Assembly: GCA_019187485.1 (NCBI GenBank)
Contig: JABAQR010000067.1
Span: forward strand, 1 to 54,037
DNA: 54,037 nucleotides
Direction: 5' to 3'
Source of the DNA: Lysobacterales bacterium
GTDB lineage: Bacteria > Pseudomonadota > Gammaproteobacteria > Xanthomonadales > SZUA-5
In this document: one piece after another, positions 1 through 8,957 of the stretch
How the letters are laid out: every line of letters starts with the position of its first letter
Numbering within the stretch: position 1 is the stretch's first letter
Translations under genes and position numbers: made by a program
Notes under the pieces: generated by a model
What the model was told of the DNA's origin: nothing
What the model saw: only the letters and a program-made list of their open reading frames with translations
Databases searched by the model: none

Positions 1-312
1 CGGCTCGCCGACGGCAGCGCCGAACTCGCGCGCGACTGGGTGGCGCTGGCGCAGCAGCCGTCGGTGCAGTCGGCCGGCGCGCAATGGTGGCGCCCGCTCG
101 CCGGCGTCGCCGCCAGCCTCGCGATCCTCGCCGCCGTGCTCGCCATGCCGCGCGCGCCGCAGGACGGACCGACGCCACTGGTCGCCGACCTCGGCGAGCG
201 CCCGGATCGCATCGGCCAGATGTCCTTCGAGGTCGGCTCCGACCTCTTCGGCGGCAGCTTCGAAGCCCAGCGCCCCGAACTCTTCGGCGGCAGCTTCGAG
301 GCCCACGACTGA
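1..312 (+). CDS. C-terminal part of a membrane-anchored protein (partial at window start)
   Basis: The reading frame is open from the first base to TGA at 310-312, so the start lies upstream of the window. About 103 residues are visible: a short polar stretch, then one hydrophobic segment (roughly residues 34-53, beginning WWRPLAGVAA) that looks like a single membrane span, then a polar tail. The tail carries a short duplicated motif, LFGGSFEA, about 13 residues apart. A cytoplasmic stretch, one span and a short outer tail is what the C-terminal half of an anti-sigma factor looks like, but nothing here proves that. Function is not assigned. An imperfect 21-nt hairpin follows the stop. Confidence 0.55.
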   Translation, partial: RLADGSAELARDWVALAQQPSVQSAGAQWWRPLAGVAASLAILAAVLAMPRAPQDGPTPLVADLGERPDRIGQMSFEVGSDLFGGSFEAQRPELFGGSFEAHD

Positions 313-348
313 TTGCCGCGGCGCCTGCCCGGCGCCGCACCGGAACGA

Positions 349-408
349 GACCGGACTCCCGACCGCTGCGTCACACTGCGCCCGATGGCAGCGATCGGGG
401 GTCCGGTC
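349..408. terminator. Long imperfect hairpin downstream of the first gene
   Basis: A 21-nt arm (349-369, starting GACCGGACTCCCGA) pairs with 388-408 with two mismatches around an 18-nt loop. It lies 37 bp after the stop at 312. No T-tract follows, so it may be a REP-like palindrome or mRNA-stabilising hairpin rather than a classical terminator. The rest of 313-584 shows no gene I can support. Confidence 0.45.
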
Positions 409-584
409 GCAAGCGCGGGAGACTACCCCACCGAAAGCGTCCGGCTCGGGATGGATGCTGCACGGCCGACCCGGGCTCGCGCGCGCCGGGCGCGTGGACG
501 GTTCGAGCAGGACACGGATTTCCGCCGGGTGGACACGGCGGCCTCGGCCGCAGTCGTTGGACGACCATTTCCCCCAGGCTCGTG

Positions 585-2483
585 CTACAGACGTCGTGCG
601 AGGAAATCGAAGTAGCGCGCGAGGTAGCTGATGCCGTTCTCGCGGTCGATCAGCCAGGGATTCATCAAGGTATGCCGCAGGATCACCAGACGATCGGCGT
701 CCGTGTCGTCGGGATCGAGCGTGGCTGGATCCAGATCGAGCTCGGCGAGCACGCGCGCGGTGTCGGTCGGACCCAGCAGTTGCGGGTCGAGGGTGGTGCT
801 GGAAGCGAAGAACTCGCGCAACTGCAAGGGTGCGCCGGGATCGCTGCGGATCTGGTCGTAAAGCGTGCGCACGTAGCGATTCATGGTCGCCACGTCGCGG
901 TTGCCGACCGGATTCAGCGCCACGCAAACGAGGTTGCAGTCCGCCGGATAGGGCTCACGCACGCGCACCCGGTGCGCCTGCGCGGCGGCAAAGCACGCCA
1001 GTTCGGCGCGGAAGGCCTCGGCGCTGTGGATGGTCTGCCGCTGCAAGAGGCCGAAGTGGGCGTGGTCGAGCGGCAGCACCTGATGGGTGACGTACACCGC
1101 CGCCGCCGCCGCCCCCGCCTTCGAACCCTCGGGGATGAAACGCCCGAGGGCACGGTGGCGGGCAAAGAAGTCGTCGCCGCCCGCGGCCGCGAACACGTAA
1201 TCGGCGCTCTCGTCGAGCAATCCAATCGCGTGATGATTGCGACACACGAAGGCGCCGGCGCCGTAGGGGATGTAGCCGAGCTTGTGCGGGTCGATGGTCA
1301 CCGAATCGGTACGCGGCAGCGCCGCAAAGGCCGCGTACACGCTGTCGGACGGGAAGCCGGCATAGTCCGCGCGCAGGTCGGCGAGGGGGCGCAGCCCACC
1401 GTCGGGTTCGCGGAACAGGGTCGCCAGGTAGCCGCCCCAGGCGGCGTCGACATGTACCCAGTGACCGAGGCCGCGTGCCTGCATTCGATCACGCGCGTCG
1501 ACCAGCGCATCGATCGGGTCGATGGTGCCGAATTCGGTGCTGCCGAGCACGCCGACGCTCATCAGGACCGGCTGCCGTTCGCGCAGCGCGGCATCCAGCA
1601 GTTCCCCAAGCGCGGTCGGATCGGTGCGCATGCCGGCCTCCGGGACCAGCCGCAGCGCCTCGCGGCCCAAGCCCACCAGCTTCAGGCCCTTGCTCCATGA
1701 GTAGTGCGCGGTGACCGGCGCGAACACCACCGGTGGCTTCAGTTGCGGATGGCGCGCGAAGAAGCCGAGCAGACCAAGGGTCTCGATGCGTTCTTCGACG
1801 ATGCGTTCGCGCCAGTGGCGCGCGTCGCCCGGCGGGAGTTCCGCGAGCCAGTCCTGGTAGCGAGCGAGCAAGGCGATGGTGGCGTCGTGCGAGAGATTGA
1901 AAGCCTGCCAGTCGTCCTGTGGAACCTCGGACAGCGGCACGCGCGCCGCCCGCAGGGCCACCGGGAAAGCTTTCATCGCCAGCGCCAGGCGCAAGGCCTG
2001 ATAGTTGGCGAGCGTGCCGCCGCTGGTCAGATGACCGAAAGCGCAATCGCGGCGCACCGGATCGCTCGGATAACCGAGCATGCGGGCGAGTTGCAGGCCG
2101 ACCTTGAGTTCCAGTTCGATCGTGACCGGACCCGCTTCCTCGCTGACGTTGTTCGGGTTGTAGGGCAGGGTCAGCATCTGCGCCGCCAGCCCGGGGATCA
2201 GCAGATCGGAGACCATGTGCCCGAGGTAGCGTGGCGAATGGAAGGGAACCGAACGCTTGAGCGCCGCCGACAGCGCGTGCAGCTCGCGCCGCAGGCGCGC
2301 CTCGAAAGCCATGAAGCACGGCGCCTGCGCGGCATGGGTGGGAATCGCAGGCGGGTCCTCGGGGTGGAAGTTGCGTCGCCAGTACACGTGGTCGCGCAGG
2401 AACTCGACCACCAGTTTCTCGAGCAGCGCATCGTTCTCGCCGTAGGGGCCGAGGAAGCAGGGGTGCAGGGCGGGATCGGACAT
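585..2483 (-). CDS. Group II PLP-dependent amino-acid decarboxylase, tyrosine-decarboxylase-like
   Basis: Predicted cytoplasmic PLP enzyme of 632 residues, close to the usual ~620 of bacterial tyrosine decarboxylases. Visible hallmarks: an N-terminal RYLGHMVSDLLIPG segment and PYNPNNVSEEAG, as in the tyrosine/glutamate decarboxylase group; TSGGTLANYQALR, which holds the cofactor phosphate; HVDAAWGGY, with the Asp that contacts the pyridine nitrogen; and TIDPHKLGYIPYG, with Lys401 as the Schiff-base lysine. I chose the ATG at 2481-2483 (MSDPALHP) because conserved sequence begins soon after it. The frame stays open 49 codons further, but that stretch looks non-coding. No clear Shine-Dalgarno is seen. 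The gene is divergent from the next one across 300 bp. Substrate cannot be fixed from sequence; tyrosine or another aromatic/acidic amino acid is most likely. Confidence 0.88.
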   Translation of the reverse strand: MSDPALHPCFLGPYGENDALLEKLVVEFLRDHVYWRRNFHPEDPPAIPTHAAQAPCFMAFEARLRRELHALSAALKRSVPFHSPRYLGHMVSDLLIPGLAAQMLTLPYNPNNVSEEAGPVTIELELKVGLQLARMLGYPSDPVRRDCAFGHLTSGGTLANYQALRLALAMKAFPVALRAARVPLSEVPQDDWQAFNLSHDATIALLARYQDWLAELPPGDARHWRERIVEERIETLGLLGFFARHPQLKPPVVFAPVTAHYSWSKGLKLVGLGREALRLVPEAGMRTDPTALGELLDAALRERQPVLMSVGVLGSTEFGTIDPIDALVDARDRMQARGLGHWVHVDAAWGGYLATLFREPDGGLRPLADLRADYAGFPSDSVYAAFAALPRTDSVTIDPHKLGYIPYGAGAFVCRNHHAIGLLDESADYVFAAAGGDDFFARHRALGRFIPEGSKAGAAAAAVYVTHQVLPLDHAHFGLLQRQTIHSAEAFRAELACFAAAQAHRVRVREPYPADCNLVCVALNPVGNRDVATMNRYVRTLYDQIRSDPGAPLQLREFFASSTTLDPQLLGPTDTARVLAELDLDPATLDPDDTDADRLVILRHTLMNPWLIDRENGISYLARYFDFLARRL

Positions 2484-2783
2484 GCGCCGATGCTGGAGCG
2501 TGCATGCGCCGGCGGCATTGATGCCGGTCAGGTTCCTCCGGAACGCTCCGCGGCGACGAGGAAGCCGGAATCCCGGCACTGATCGCCCGAATCTTTGTGT
2601 GCGACCTGCTTCACCGAGTGCGGGACGCACTCGTCCCGTTGCCGGACGCGCGGCCGTTTCGGCAATTTGAACGCCAGCGACTCAGACTTGCAGCGCTGCG
2701 CATTTTGTGGTCCCTTGTGCCCACGCGGGCGGGCGCGCGGGTGTGATCCGGCCGCGGGGCGGTCGCGAACCAGGAGGCTCGGC
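2484..2783. other. Divergent intergenic region with overlapping hairpins
   Basis: These 300 bp separate the decarboxylase (-) from the secreted propeller gene (+) and should hold both promoters. I see no convincing -35/-10 pair. The visible structure is two overlapping hairpins at 2616-2638 and a further stem TTGCCG/CGGCAA at 2639-2665. AGGAGG (2772-2777) is the ribosome-binding site of the gene at 2784. Confidence 0.6.
2616..2638. promoter_or_regulatory. Two mutually exclusive 7-bp hairpins
   Basis: GAGTGCG (2616-2622) pairs with CGCACTC (2626-2632). CGGGACG (2621-2627) pairs with CGTCCCG (2632-2638). The stems share bases, so only one can form at a time. The site lies 146 bp upstream of the + strand start and 133 bp upstream of the - strand start. 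It could be an operator or an RNA switch; its role is unknown. Confidence 0.45.
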
Positions 2784-5700
2784 ATGAACAGGTTCCTCAT
2801 CGGCGCGCTGGCCCTGTTGTGCGGCTGCGCCGCGCAGGCCCGCAACGCACCGGAAAACTACGGACCGGCGCCGCGCGCCACCGGAGCCAGTCTCTCCAAC
2901 ATCGTCAGCGTCGAGGACGCCTGCGGCGGCGTGCGCTATTCGGCACGACTGAGCTTCACCGGTACCCACGACGATGGCGGTGGCATCGACATCGTCTGGT
3001 TCCTGATCTTCGACGACTTCGAGGAAAAATTCGCGCAGGCCTTCGGCGCCCCGATCGGTCAGACCGCGATCTTCAACGTGTCCGCCGAGTATCCCGGACG
3101 AGTCGGCACCGTGGTTCCCGGCATCGGCGTCTACGTCAGCGAGACCCGCACTTCCGGACCGATTCTGCTGCAGGAGGATCCTTTCCTGCCCACGCCGACC
3201 GGCGGCTGCACCATCGGTGGCGCCGGTCCGGCGTTGACCTACAACCCGACCACCGGCAGCACCATCGCCTACAACGGCAGCGGCGTGGCCACGCCGATCA
3301 CGGTCGGCAATGCCGGCACCGTCACCGGCAACGCGGTGACCACGTTGACCAACTGCGCAATCTCCGGTGGCGGTGCCTTCCCGACCACCGCCTTCAACCC
3401 GAACATCACCGCCAGCGGCATTTCCGCGCCATCCCCCAACACGATCAACCTGCCGGCCTGCGTGCCGCAGTCGAGCGCGCAGAACGCCACCCTGTCCTGC
3501 CTGGAGACGCGCGGACAGGGCGCCACGCCGCTGACGCGCACCTGGACGCTGAGCTGCCCGGTCGCGGTCGTCAGCGTGCCACCACCGGTGCTCGGCAGTC
3601 CGGTGGTTGAAGCCACCGCGGTCGGCGGCGGGTTGCCGAACGGCAACAGCCAGGCGCCGGTGCTGAACCGCAACGGCACCCGCATCGCCTACACCTCGGA
3701 CGCCAGCAACATCGTCGACGGCGACACCAACGGCCGCGACGACATCTTCCTGCGCGACCGCGCGCTCGCCACCACCACCCGCATCAGCGCACTCGCCGCG
3801 CCGTTGAATCCGGGCGTGACCGAGGGCTATGTGGATCCGCAGATCTCGGCCGACGGCAACACCGTGGCCTTCGCCGGCACCTCCGGGCAGGCCTATGCGG
3901 TCGCCAATGGCGCCGGCCGCCGGATCTCGGCGAACGCTGCCGGCACCTTCGGCAACGGCACCAGCGCCAATCCCTTCCCGACCAGCAACGGCGCCCTGGT
4001 GTTCTTCGACTCCACCGCGACCAACCTGCTGAGCGGCAGCGACGGCAACGGCGCCACCGGCGACATCTTCGTCAAGAGCCTCGGCAACGAGTCGGTCACG
4101 CTGATCTCGCGCGATCCGAACGGTGGCCCGGCCGACGGGCCGAGCGCGGCCCCGCACGCATCGGCGGACGGCCAGGTGATCGTGTTCCACACGCTCGCCG
4201 AGAATATCGTGCCGAGCGGCGGGACCACGCCCACCGCCTTCAGCCAGAACTTCGACGGCGTGACCCCACCGGCCCTGCCGAGCGGCTGGAACGCGAGCAG
4301 TCCCACCTCCGGCAATGGCGTGCGCTGGCAGACCTCGTCCAACATCACGCCGGCCGCGCACAGCGCGCCGAACGCGGTCATCGTCGACGAAGAAACCGTG
4401 ACCTCGAACAAGCTGCTCGACAGCCCGCCGCTGACGATCACGGCGCAACCGGCGACCCTCAGCTTCCAGCGAGTGCAGGCGCTGGAAACCGGATTCGACG
4501 GACTGGTGCTGGAAATCTCGGTGAGCGGCGGCGGCTTCGTCGACGCGGTGGCTGCCGGCGGCAGCTTCTCCTCGAACGGCTACAACGGCACCATCTCCAG
4601 CCAGTTCGGCAGCCCGATCGCCGGCCGCAACGCCTGGACCGGCAACACCAGCGGCTATGTGCAAACGGTCTACCGGCTGCCGGGCAATCTCGCCAACGGC
4701 ACCCAGGTACGCTTCCGCTGGCGCCTGGCCACCGACAATTCGGTGGGCGGCGGTGGCGTGTTCCTGGACTCCTTCACTTCGACCAACCTCGGTCTCGCCA
4801 GCGAAGCCGAGAAGATCGTGCGCCCGGCCGGGTACAAGGCCGGCACCATCCAGCAGGCGACGATGATGCGCGGCGGCGGTTTCGGCCAGACCCGCTTCTA
4901 TCTGAGCCGCAACCGCAGCACCGGCGAACTCGGCAACGGCAACAGCATCAACGTCAAGGTCACGCCGGACGGGCGCTGGGCGGTGTTCGAGTCGGTCGCC
5001 AGCAACCTCATCAGCGGCGACAGCAACGGCGTCAGCGACATCTACCGCGTCGAGGTGGTCAACGACCAGGTGGTGCGGCTGGAGCGGGTGTCGGTCGGCC
5101 GCAACGGCGAGCAGGCCAATGGCGCCAGCCGCAATGCGCAGATCAGCGACGACGGCCAGCTCGTGACCTTCGACAGCGAGGCCACCAACCTGGTCGCGCC
5201 GGACACCAACAACGCGCCGGATGTGATGCTGAAATCCATGCTCTCCGGCGACATCCTGCGCCAGAACGCCGCCGGCACACAGCCCAATGGCCTGACCGTG
5301 CTGCCAACGATTTCCGGCGACGGCAGCACGCTCGGCTTCTGCACGCTGGCCACCAATGTCGCCGGCGGCGACAACAACGGCGCCGCCGACGTGTTCTCGA
5401 CCGCCATCGGCAACAGCCTGCCGCGCGACGAACCGACCTTGGTGCGCTTCCCGCTGCCGGCGCCGACGCCGGCCAACCCGAACTGCCCGGCCGGCTTCTT
5501 CATCGCCGCGGTGGATGATGGCCCGGGCGCGGGGGTTACTTCCGGCGCCTTCGGTGTCGAGGCGCTGCTGGACGATCCCGGCACGCGCGTGCTCCAGGGT
5601 GGCCTCAACTTCGGTGGCCTGATCGACTCCGGCCAGCCGGGCTTCGCCGGCTTCAACTTCACCAACGCGGCGAACGAGATGCAGCGCATCAACATCAGCC

Positions 5701-6173
5701 TGACCGGCAGTCCGGCCAGCAGCAGCACCGGCTCGTTGCCGGTGCGGGTGACGATCATCCGCCAGACCACCGCCGGTAACCAGACGGTGTTCGACAACAG
5801 CCCGTCGATCACGCTGGCGGCGCCGTTCACGGCCAGCGTCGACCTGACACCAGGCTTCTACGTCGCCACCGTATCGCCGGTCAGCGGCACCGTCGGCGGC
5901 GCGCCCGAAGGCCAGTTCTTCTTCTCGCTGACGACCAGCTTCATCGGTCGTCCGGGTGGTGGCTTCCAGGGCGGCGCCGTGGTCGGCGGCTACCACGCCA
6001 CCCACCCCTTCGGCGGCGTCAGCGGCTTCGCCGCTTACTGCATCTCGACCGCGCACTCGAACACCATCCGCGTGCTCTCGCAACCCACCTACGGCCCGAC
6101 CGGCGCGAAGGACCTGCGCCTGCGCGTGCTCGATGGCCAGCAAGCCACGCTGGTCACCGTGCCCGGAAACTGA
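2784..6173 (+). CDS. Secreted PD40/TolB-like propeller protein with inserted jelly-roll-like domain
   Basis: 1129 residues, starting at ATG 2784 behind AGGAGG (6-bp spacing). Residues 1-19 form a signal peptide (MNRFLIGALALLCGC, cut near AQA), so the protein is exported. Residues ~270-480 and ~690-880 hold repeats of the form SxDGxxVxFxSxAxNLVxxDxNxxxDIFxRD, typical of PD40/WD40-like blades. Between the two blocks, residues ~485-665 (QNFDGVTPPALPSGW ... GGVFLDSF) look like the MAM/immune-inhibitor-A-type jelly roll found in secreted proteases. Residues ~882-1129 form a C-terminal domain (CPAGFFIAAVDDGPG, FNFTNAAN, EGQFFFSLTTSF, GGYHATHPFGG) that recurs in the next protein. It is probably co-expressed with the protease 19 bp downstream. 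No enzymatic residues are recognised; binding or adhesion is plausible. Confidence 0.8.
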   Translation: MNRFLIGALALLCGCAAQARNAPENYGPAPRATGASLSNIVSVEDACGGVRYSARLSFTGTHDDGGGIDIVWFLIFDDFEEKFAQAFGAPIGQTAIFNVSAEYPGRVGTVVPGIGVYVSETRTSGPILLQEDPFLPTPTGGCTIGGAGPALTYNPTTGSTIAYNGSGVATPITVGNAGTVTGNAVTTLTNCAISGGGAFPTTAFNPNITASGISAPSPNTINLPACVPQSSAQNATLSCLETRGQGATPLTRTWTLSCPVAVVSVPPPVLGSPVVEATAVGGGLPNGNSQAPVLNRNGTRIAYTSDASNIVDGDTNGRDDIFLRDRALATTTRISALAAPLNPGVTEGYVDPQISADGNTVAFAGTSGQAYAVANGAGRRISANAAGTFGNGTSANPFPTSNGALVFFDSTATNLLSGSDGNGATGDIFVKSLGNESVTLISRDPNGGPADGPSAAPHASADGQVIVFHTLAENIVPSGGTTPTAFSQNFDGVTPPALPSGWNASSPTSGNGVRWQTSSNITPAAHSAPNAVIVDEETVTSNKLLDSPPLTITAQPATLSFQRVQALETGFDGLVLEISVSGGGFVDAVAAGGSFSSNGYNGTISSQFGSPIAGRNAWTGNTSGYVQTVYRLPGNLANGTQVRFRWRLATDNSVGGGGVFLDSFTSTNLGLASEAEKIVRPAGYKAGTIQQATMMRGGGFGQTRFYLSRNRSTGELGNGNSINVKVTPDGRWAVFESVASNLISGDSNGVSDIYRVEVVNDQVVRLERVSVGRNGEQANGASRNAQISDDGQLVTFDSEATNLVAPDTNNAPDVMLKSMLSGDILRQNAAGTQPNGLTVLPTISGDGSTLGFCTLATNVAGGDNNGAADVFSTAIGNSLPRDEPTLVRFPLPAPTPANPNCPAGFFIAAVDDGPGAGVTSGAFGVEALLDDPGTRVLQGGLNFGGLIDSGQPGFAGFNFTNAANEMQRINISLTGSPASSSTGSLPVRVTIIRQTTAGNQTVFDNSPSITLAAPFTASVDLTPGFYVATVSPVSGTVGGAPEGQFFFSLTTSFIGRPGGGFQGGAVVGGYHATHPFGGVSGFAAYCISTAHSNTIRVLSQPTYGPTGAKDLRLRVLDGQQATLVTVPGN

Positions 6174-6192
6174 AACCAACGGAGTTCCCCAG

Positions 6193-8874
6193 ATGAAGAC
6201 GCAAGCCAGCGCCCTCGTGATCCTCGCCGCCCTTGCCCCGCCGCTGTGCGCGGCGGGACCCGGCTGGGCAGAACTCGCCGGCATGCTTGCCGCGGGACCG
6301 GATGCGCCCGCGCTGCAGGACTGCGGCGGCGCGGAAAAAGTGAAGGGCGTGCGCGTGCACCGCTCGGACCTGAAACAGGTGCGGGCGGATGCCGGCAAGC
6401 AGGCGGCGTGCAAGCGCGCGCAGGCCACGCGCATGACCGGACGGCTGCCGAGCGCCGACTTCGACCTCGCCAAGCTCGCCGCCACCAGCGCCTACACGGT
6501 GCAGGCGCCGCCGTTGTCCACCTTCCTCGCGACTTACGCGCGCGCCATGCCCATGCGGTACGGCGTCGAGGTCGCGACGCCGGGATTGCGGTTCGCGCGC
6601 GGAATCGGCAGCCACGGCGAACTCTCGCGACTGCCCGATGGGCGCTGGCTGTGGCGCGTGGAAGTGCATTCGCCGGGCGCGCTGTCGATCGAGTTCGCGT
6701 TCTCCAAGTTGTTCCTGCCCGCCGGTTCCGAGCTGTTCGTGGCGACGCCGTCCGGCGACGTGGTGCGCGGGCCGGTGCGCGCCGACATGGTCCAGCCGGA
6801 CGGCCGCTACTACTCGCCGCTGGTGCCCGGGGAGCGCGCGGTGCTGCAGGTGGCGATGACGCCGGAGGTGCTGGAGCAGGTCGCCGTCGAAGTCGCCAAC
6901 ATCGGCCACGCCTACCGGCCGATCCTCGAAGCGGCGCGTGGCCTCAAGTCCGGCGCCTGCAATGTCGACGTCGCCTGCCCGCTCGGCAACGCCTGGGGCG
7001 ACCAGATCGATGCGGTCGGCCAGTACACCCTGCGCATCGATGGCAGCACCGCCGCCTGCACCGGCACCCTGGTCGCGAACACCGGCGGCACGCCCATACC
7101 CTATTTCCTGACCGCGAACCACTGCCTGACCACCGAGGCGGTGGCCGATACCGTGGTGGTCTACTGGAATTACCAGTCGAGTACCTGTCGCGCACCGGGG
7201 TCGGCGGCGAGCGGCACGCCGCTGCCGCGCACGGTCGCCACCCACAGCCAGTCCGGCGCGAGTCTGATCGCGACCAGTTCCGCCAGCGATTTCACGCTGC
7301 TGCGACTGGATGCCGCGGTACCCACCGGCGCCAACCCCTACTTTGCGGGCTGGGACAATACGGGTGCCACGCCGGGCGTCGTCACCGGCATCCACCACCC
7401 GGCCGGCGAAGAGAAACGCATTTCCGACAGCGCTCAGCCACTGGCCACGGCCAGCTATCTCGGCGCTCCCGGCAGCGGCAGCACCCACTGGCGCGTCCCC
7501 GACTGGGACAACGGCACCACCGAGGGTGGATCCTCGGGGTCGGCCCTGTTCAATTCGGATCGCCGCGTGATCGGCAACCTGCACGGCGGTTTCGCCGCCT
7601 GCGGCAACAACGACTCCGACTACTACGGGCGGCTGTCGGTCTCCTGGAACGGCGGCGGCACCGCCGCCACGCGCCTGCGCGACCACCTCGACCCGGCCGG
7701 AACCGGCGCCACCACGCTGAACGGCTACCGATCCTCCGGTGGTGGCGGTGGCGGCACCTCCAATCCGCAGGACGAACCGAGCATCGCCAGCATCACCCTG
7801 CCGGCCCCGAATCCCGCGAATGCCTCGTGCCCGGCGGGATTCTTCATCGCCACCGTCACCGACGGTCCCGGCACCGGCCTGACCCCGGGTGCCTTCGGCA
7901 TGGAGACGCTGCTGCTCGATCCCGGCAGCCGCCTGATGCAGGGCGGCGTCAATTTCGGCGGCCTCGTCGACCAGAGCCAGGTCGGTTTCGCCGGCTTCAA
8001 CTTCACCAACCCGGCGAACGAGAACCAGCGCTTCAACCTGTCGCTGACCGGCAGTCCGGCGAGCAGCTCGACCGGCAGCCTGCAGGTGCGCGTCAAGATC
8101 ATCCGCCAGACCTCGGCCACCCAGAGCACCACGGTCTACGAGGCCACCGGCAACCTGACGCTGGCGACCCCGAGCGTGGCCTCGATCACGGTGCCGCCGG
8201 GCTTCTACGTGGCCACCGTGGCGGTCGAGGGCGCCAGCGCAGGCAGCCCCGGCGGCGCGCCGGAGGGCCAGTTCTTCTTCTCGCTGACGACCAGCTTCGT
8301 CGACCGCCCCGGCGGCGGCTTCCAGGGCGGTGCGGTGGTGGGCGGCTACCACGCGGCGCATCCCTTCGGGGGTGTCTCCGGCTTTGCCGCCTTCTGCATC
8401 TCGACCCCGCACGCGGCGAGCATGCGCGCGCTGTCGGCGCCCACCTACGGCCCCACCGGCGCGCGCGATCTGCGCGTGCAGATGCTGGACGCCAACCAGG
8501 CGGTGATCGCGTCGCAACCCACCGTCGGCGGCGGTGATGGCGGCGGTTCGAACCAGCTCCAGAACGGCGTCGCGGTCAACGCCTCGATCAACTCGACCAC
8601 CCCGAACAGCGATTTCGACGAGTACACGGTGGTGATCCCGGCCGGCGCGAGCAACCTCGCGATCACCACCAGCAACGCCACCGGCGACCTCGACCTGTAC
8701 GTGCGCCTGGGCTCGCCACCGACGCTGGAGACCTTCGACTGCCGTCCCTTCAGCGCCGGCGGCAACGAAAGCTGCACCGCAGCCACACCAACCGCCGGCA
8801 CCTATTTCGTGCGTGTCTACGGCTTCGCCACCGGCAACCAGACCTACACGATCCGGGCGAGCTGGACGCCCTGA
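6193..8874 (+). CDS. Secreted lysyl-endopeptidase-like serine protease with C-terminal PPC domain
   Basis: 893 residues, starting at ATG 6193, 19 bp after the previous stop. A signal peptide (MKTQASALVILAALAPPLCA) and a ~240-residue propeptide-like region precede a trypsin-fold domain (about 245-510). The triad is visible: His310 in LTANHC, Asp366 in SDFTLL, Ser448 in GGSSGSALF, and the downstream NLHGG resembles the LHGG of Achromobacter/Lysobacter lysyl endopeptidases. A Gly-rich linker leads to residues ~527-776, a domain nearly identical in layout to the C-terminus of the upstream protein. A PPC-type domain closes the protein (about 785-893; DEYTVVIPAG, DLDLYVRLG, GTYFVRVYG). PPC and propeptide are normally removed during secretion. 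Cleavage after lysine is inferred from family only. Confidence 0.88.
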   Translation: MKTQASALVILAALAPPLCAAGPGWAELAGMLAAGPDAPALQDCGGAEKVKGVRVHRSDLKQVRADAGKQAACKRAQATRMTGRLPSADFDLAKLAATSAYTVQAPPLSTFLATYARAMPMRYGVEVATPGLRFARGIGSHGELSRLPDGRWLWRVEVHSPGALSIEFAFSKLFLPAGSELFVATPSGDVVRGPVRADMVQPDGRYYSPLVPGERAVLQVAMTPEVLEQVAVEVANIGHAYRPILEAARGLKSGACNVDVACPLGNAWGDQIDAVGQYTLRIDGSTAACTGTLVANTGGTPIPYFLTANHCLTTEAVADTVVVYWNYQSSTCRAPGSAASGTPLPRTVATHSQSGASLIATSSASDFTLLRLDAAVPTGANPYFAGWDNTGATPGVVTGIHHPAGEEKRISDSAQPLATASYLGAPGSGSTHWRVPDWDNGTTEGGSSGSALFNSDRRVIGNLHGGFAACGNNDSDYYGRLSVSWNGGGTAATRLRDHLDPAGTGATTLNGYRSSGGGGGGTSNPQDEPSIASITLPAPNPANASCPAGFFIATVTDGPGTGLTPGAFGMETLLLDPGSRLMQGGVNFGGLVDQSQVGFAGFNFTNPANENQRFNLSLTGSPASSSTGSLQVRVKIIRQTSATQSTTVYEATGNLTLATPSVASITVPPGFYVATVAVEGASAGSPGGAPEGQFFFSLTTSFVDRPGGGFQGGAVVGGYHAAHPFGGVSGFAAFCISTPHAASMRALSAPTYGPTGARDLRVQMLDANQAVIASQPTVGGGDGGGSNQLQNGVAVNASINSTTPNSDFDEYTVVIPAGASNLAITTSNATGDLDLYVRLGSPPTLETFDCRPFSAGGNESCTAATPTAGTYFVRVYGFATGNQTYTIRASWTP

Positions 8875-8928
8875 ACGCAGGCGCGCCGAGGACGGCAGCT
8901 TGCCGCCCCGACACGCAGCCCGGATGAT

Positions 8929-8950
8929 CCGCGCTCCCCCGAGAGCGCGG
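8929..8950. promoter_or_regulatory. Hairpin whose 3' arm runs into the next ribosome-binding site
   Basis: CCGCGCTC (8929-8936) pairs with GAGCGCGG (8943-8950) around a 6-nt loop. It lies 55 bp after the protease stop. Its right arm overlaps GGAG (8949-8952), the only Shine-Dalgarno candidate for the TTG start at 8958. It could end protease transcription or sequester the ribosome site. Confidence 0.5.
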
Positions 8951-8957
8951 AGCGCCC

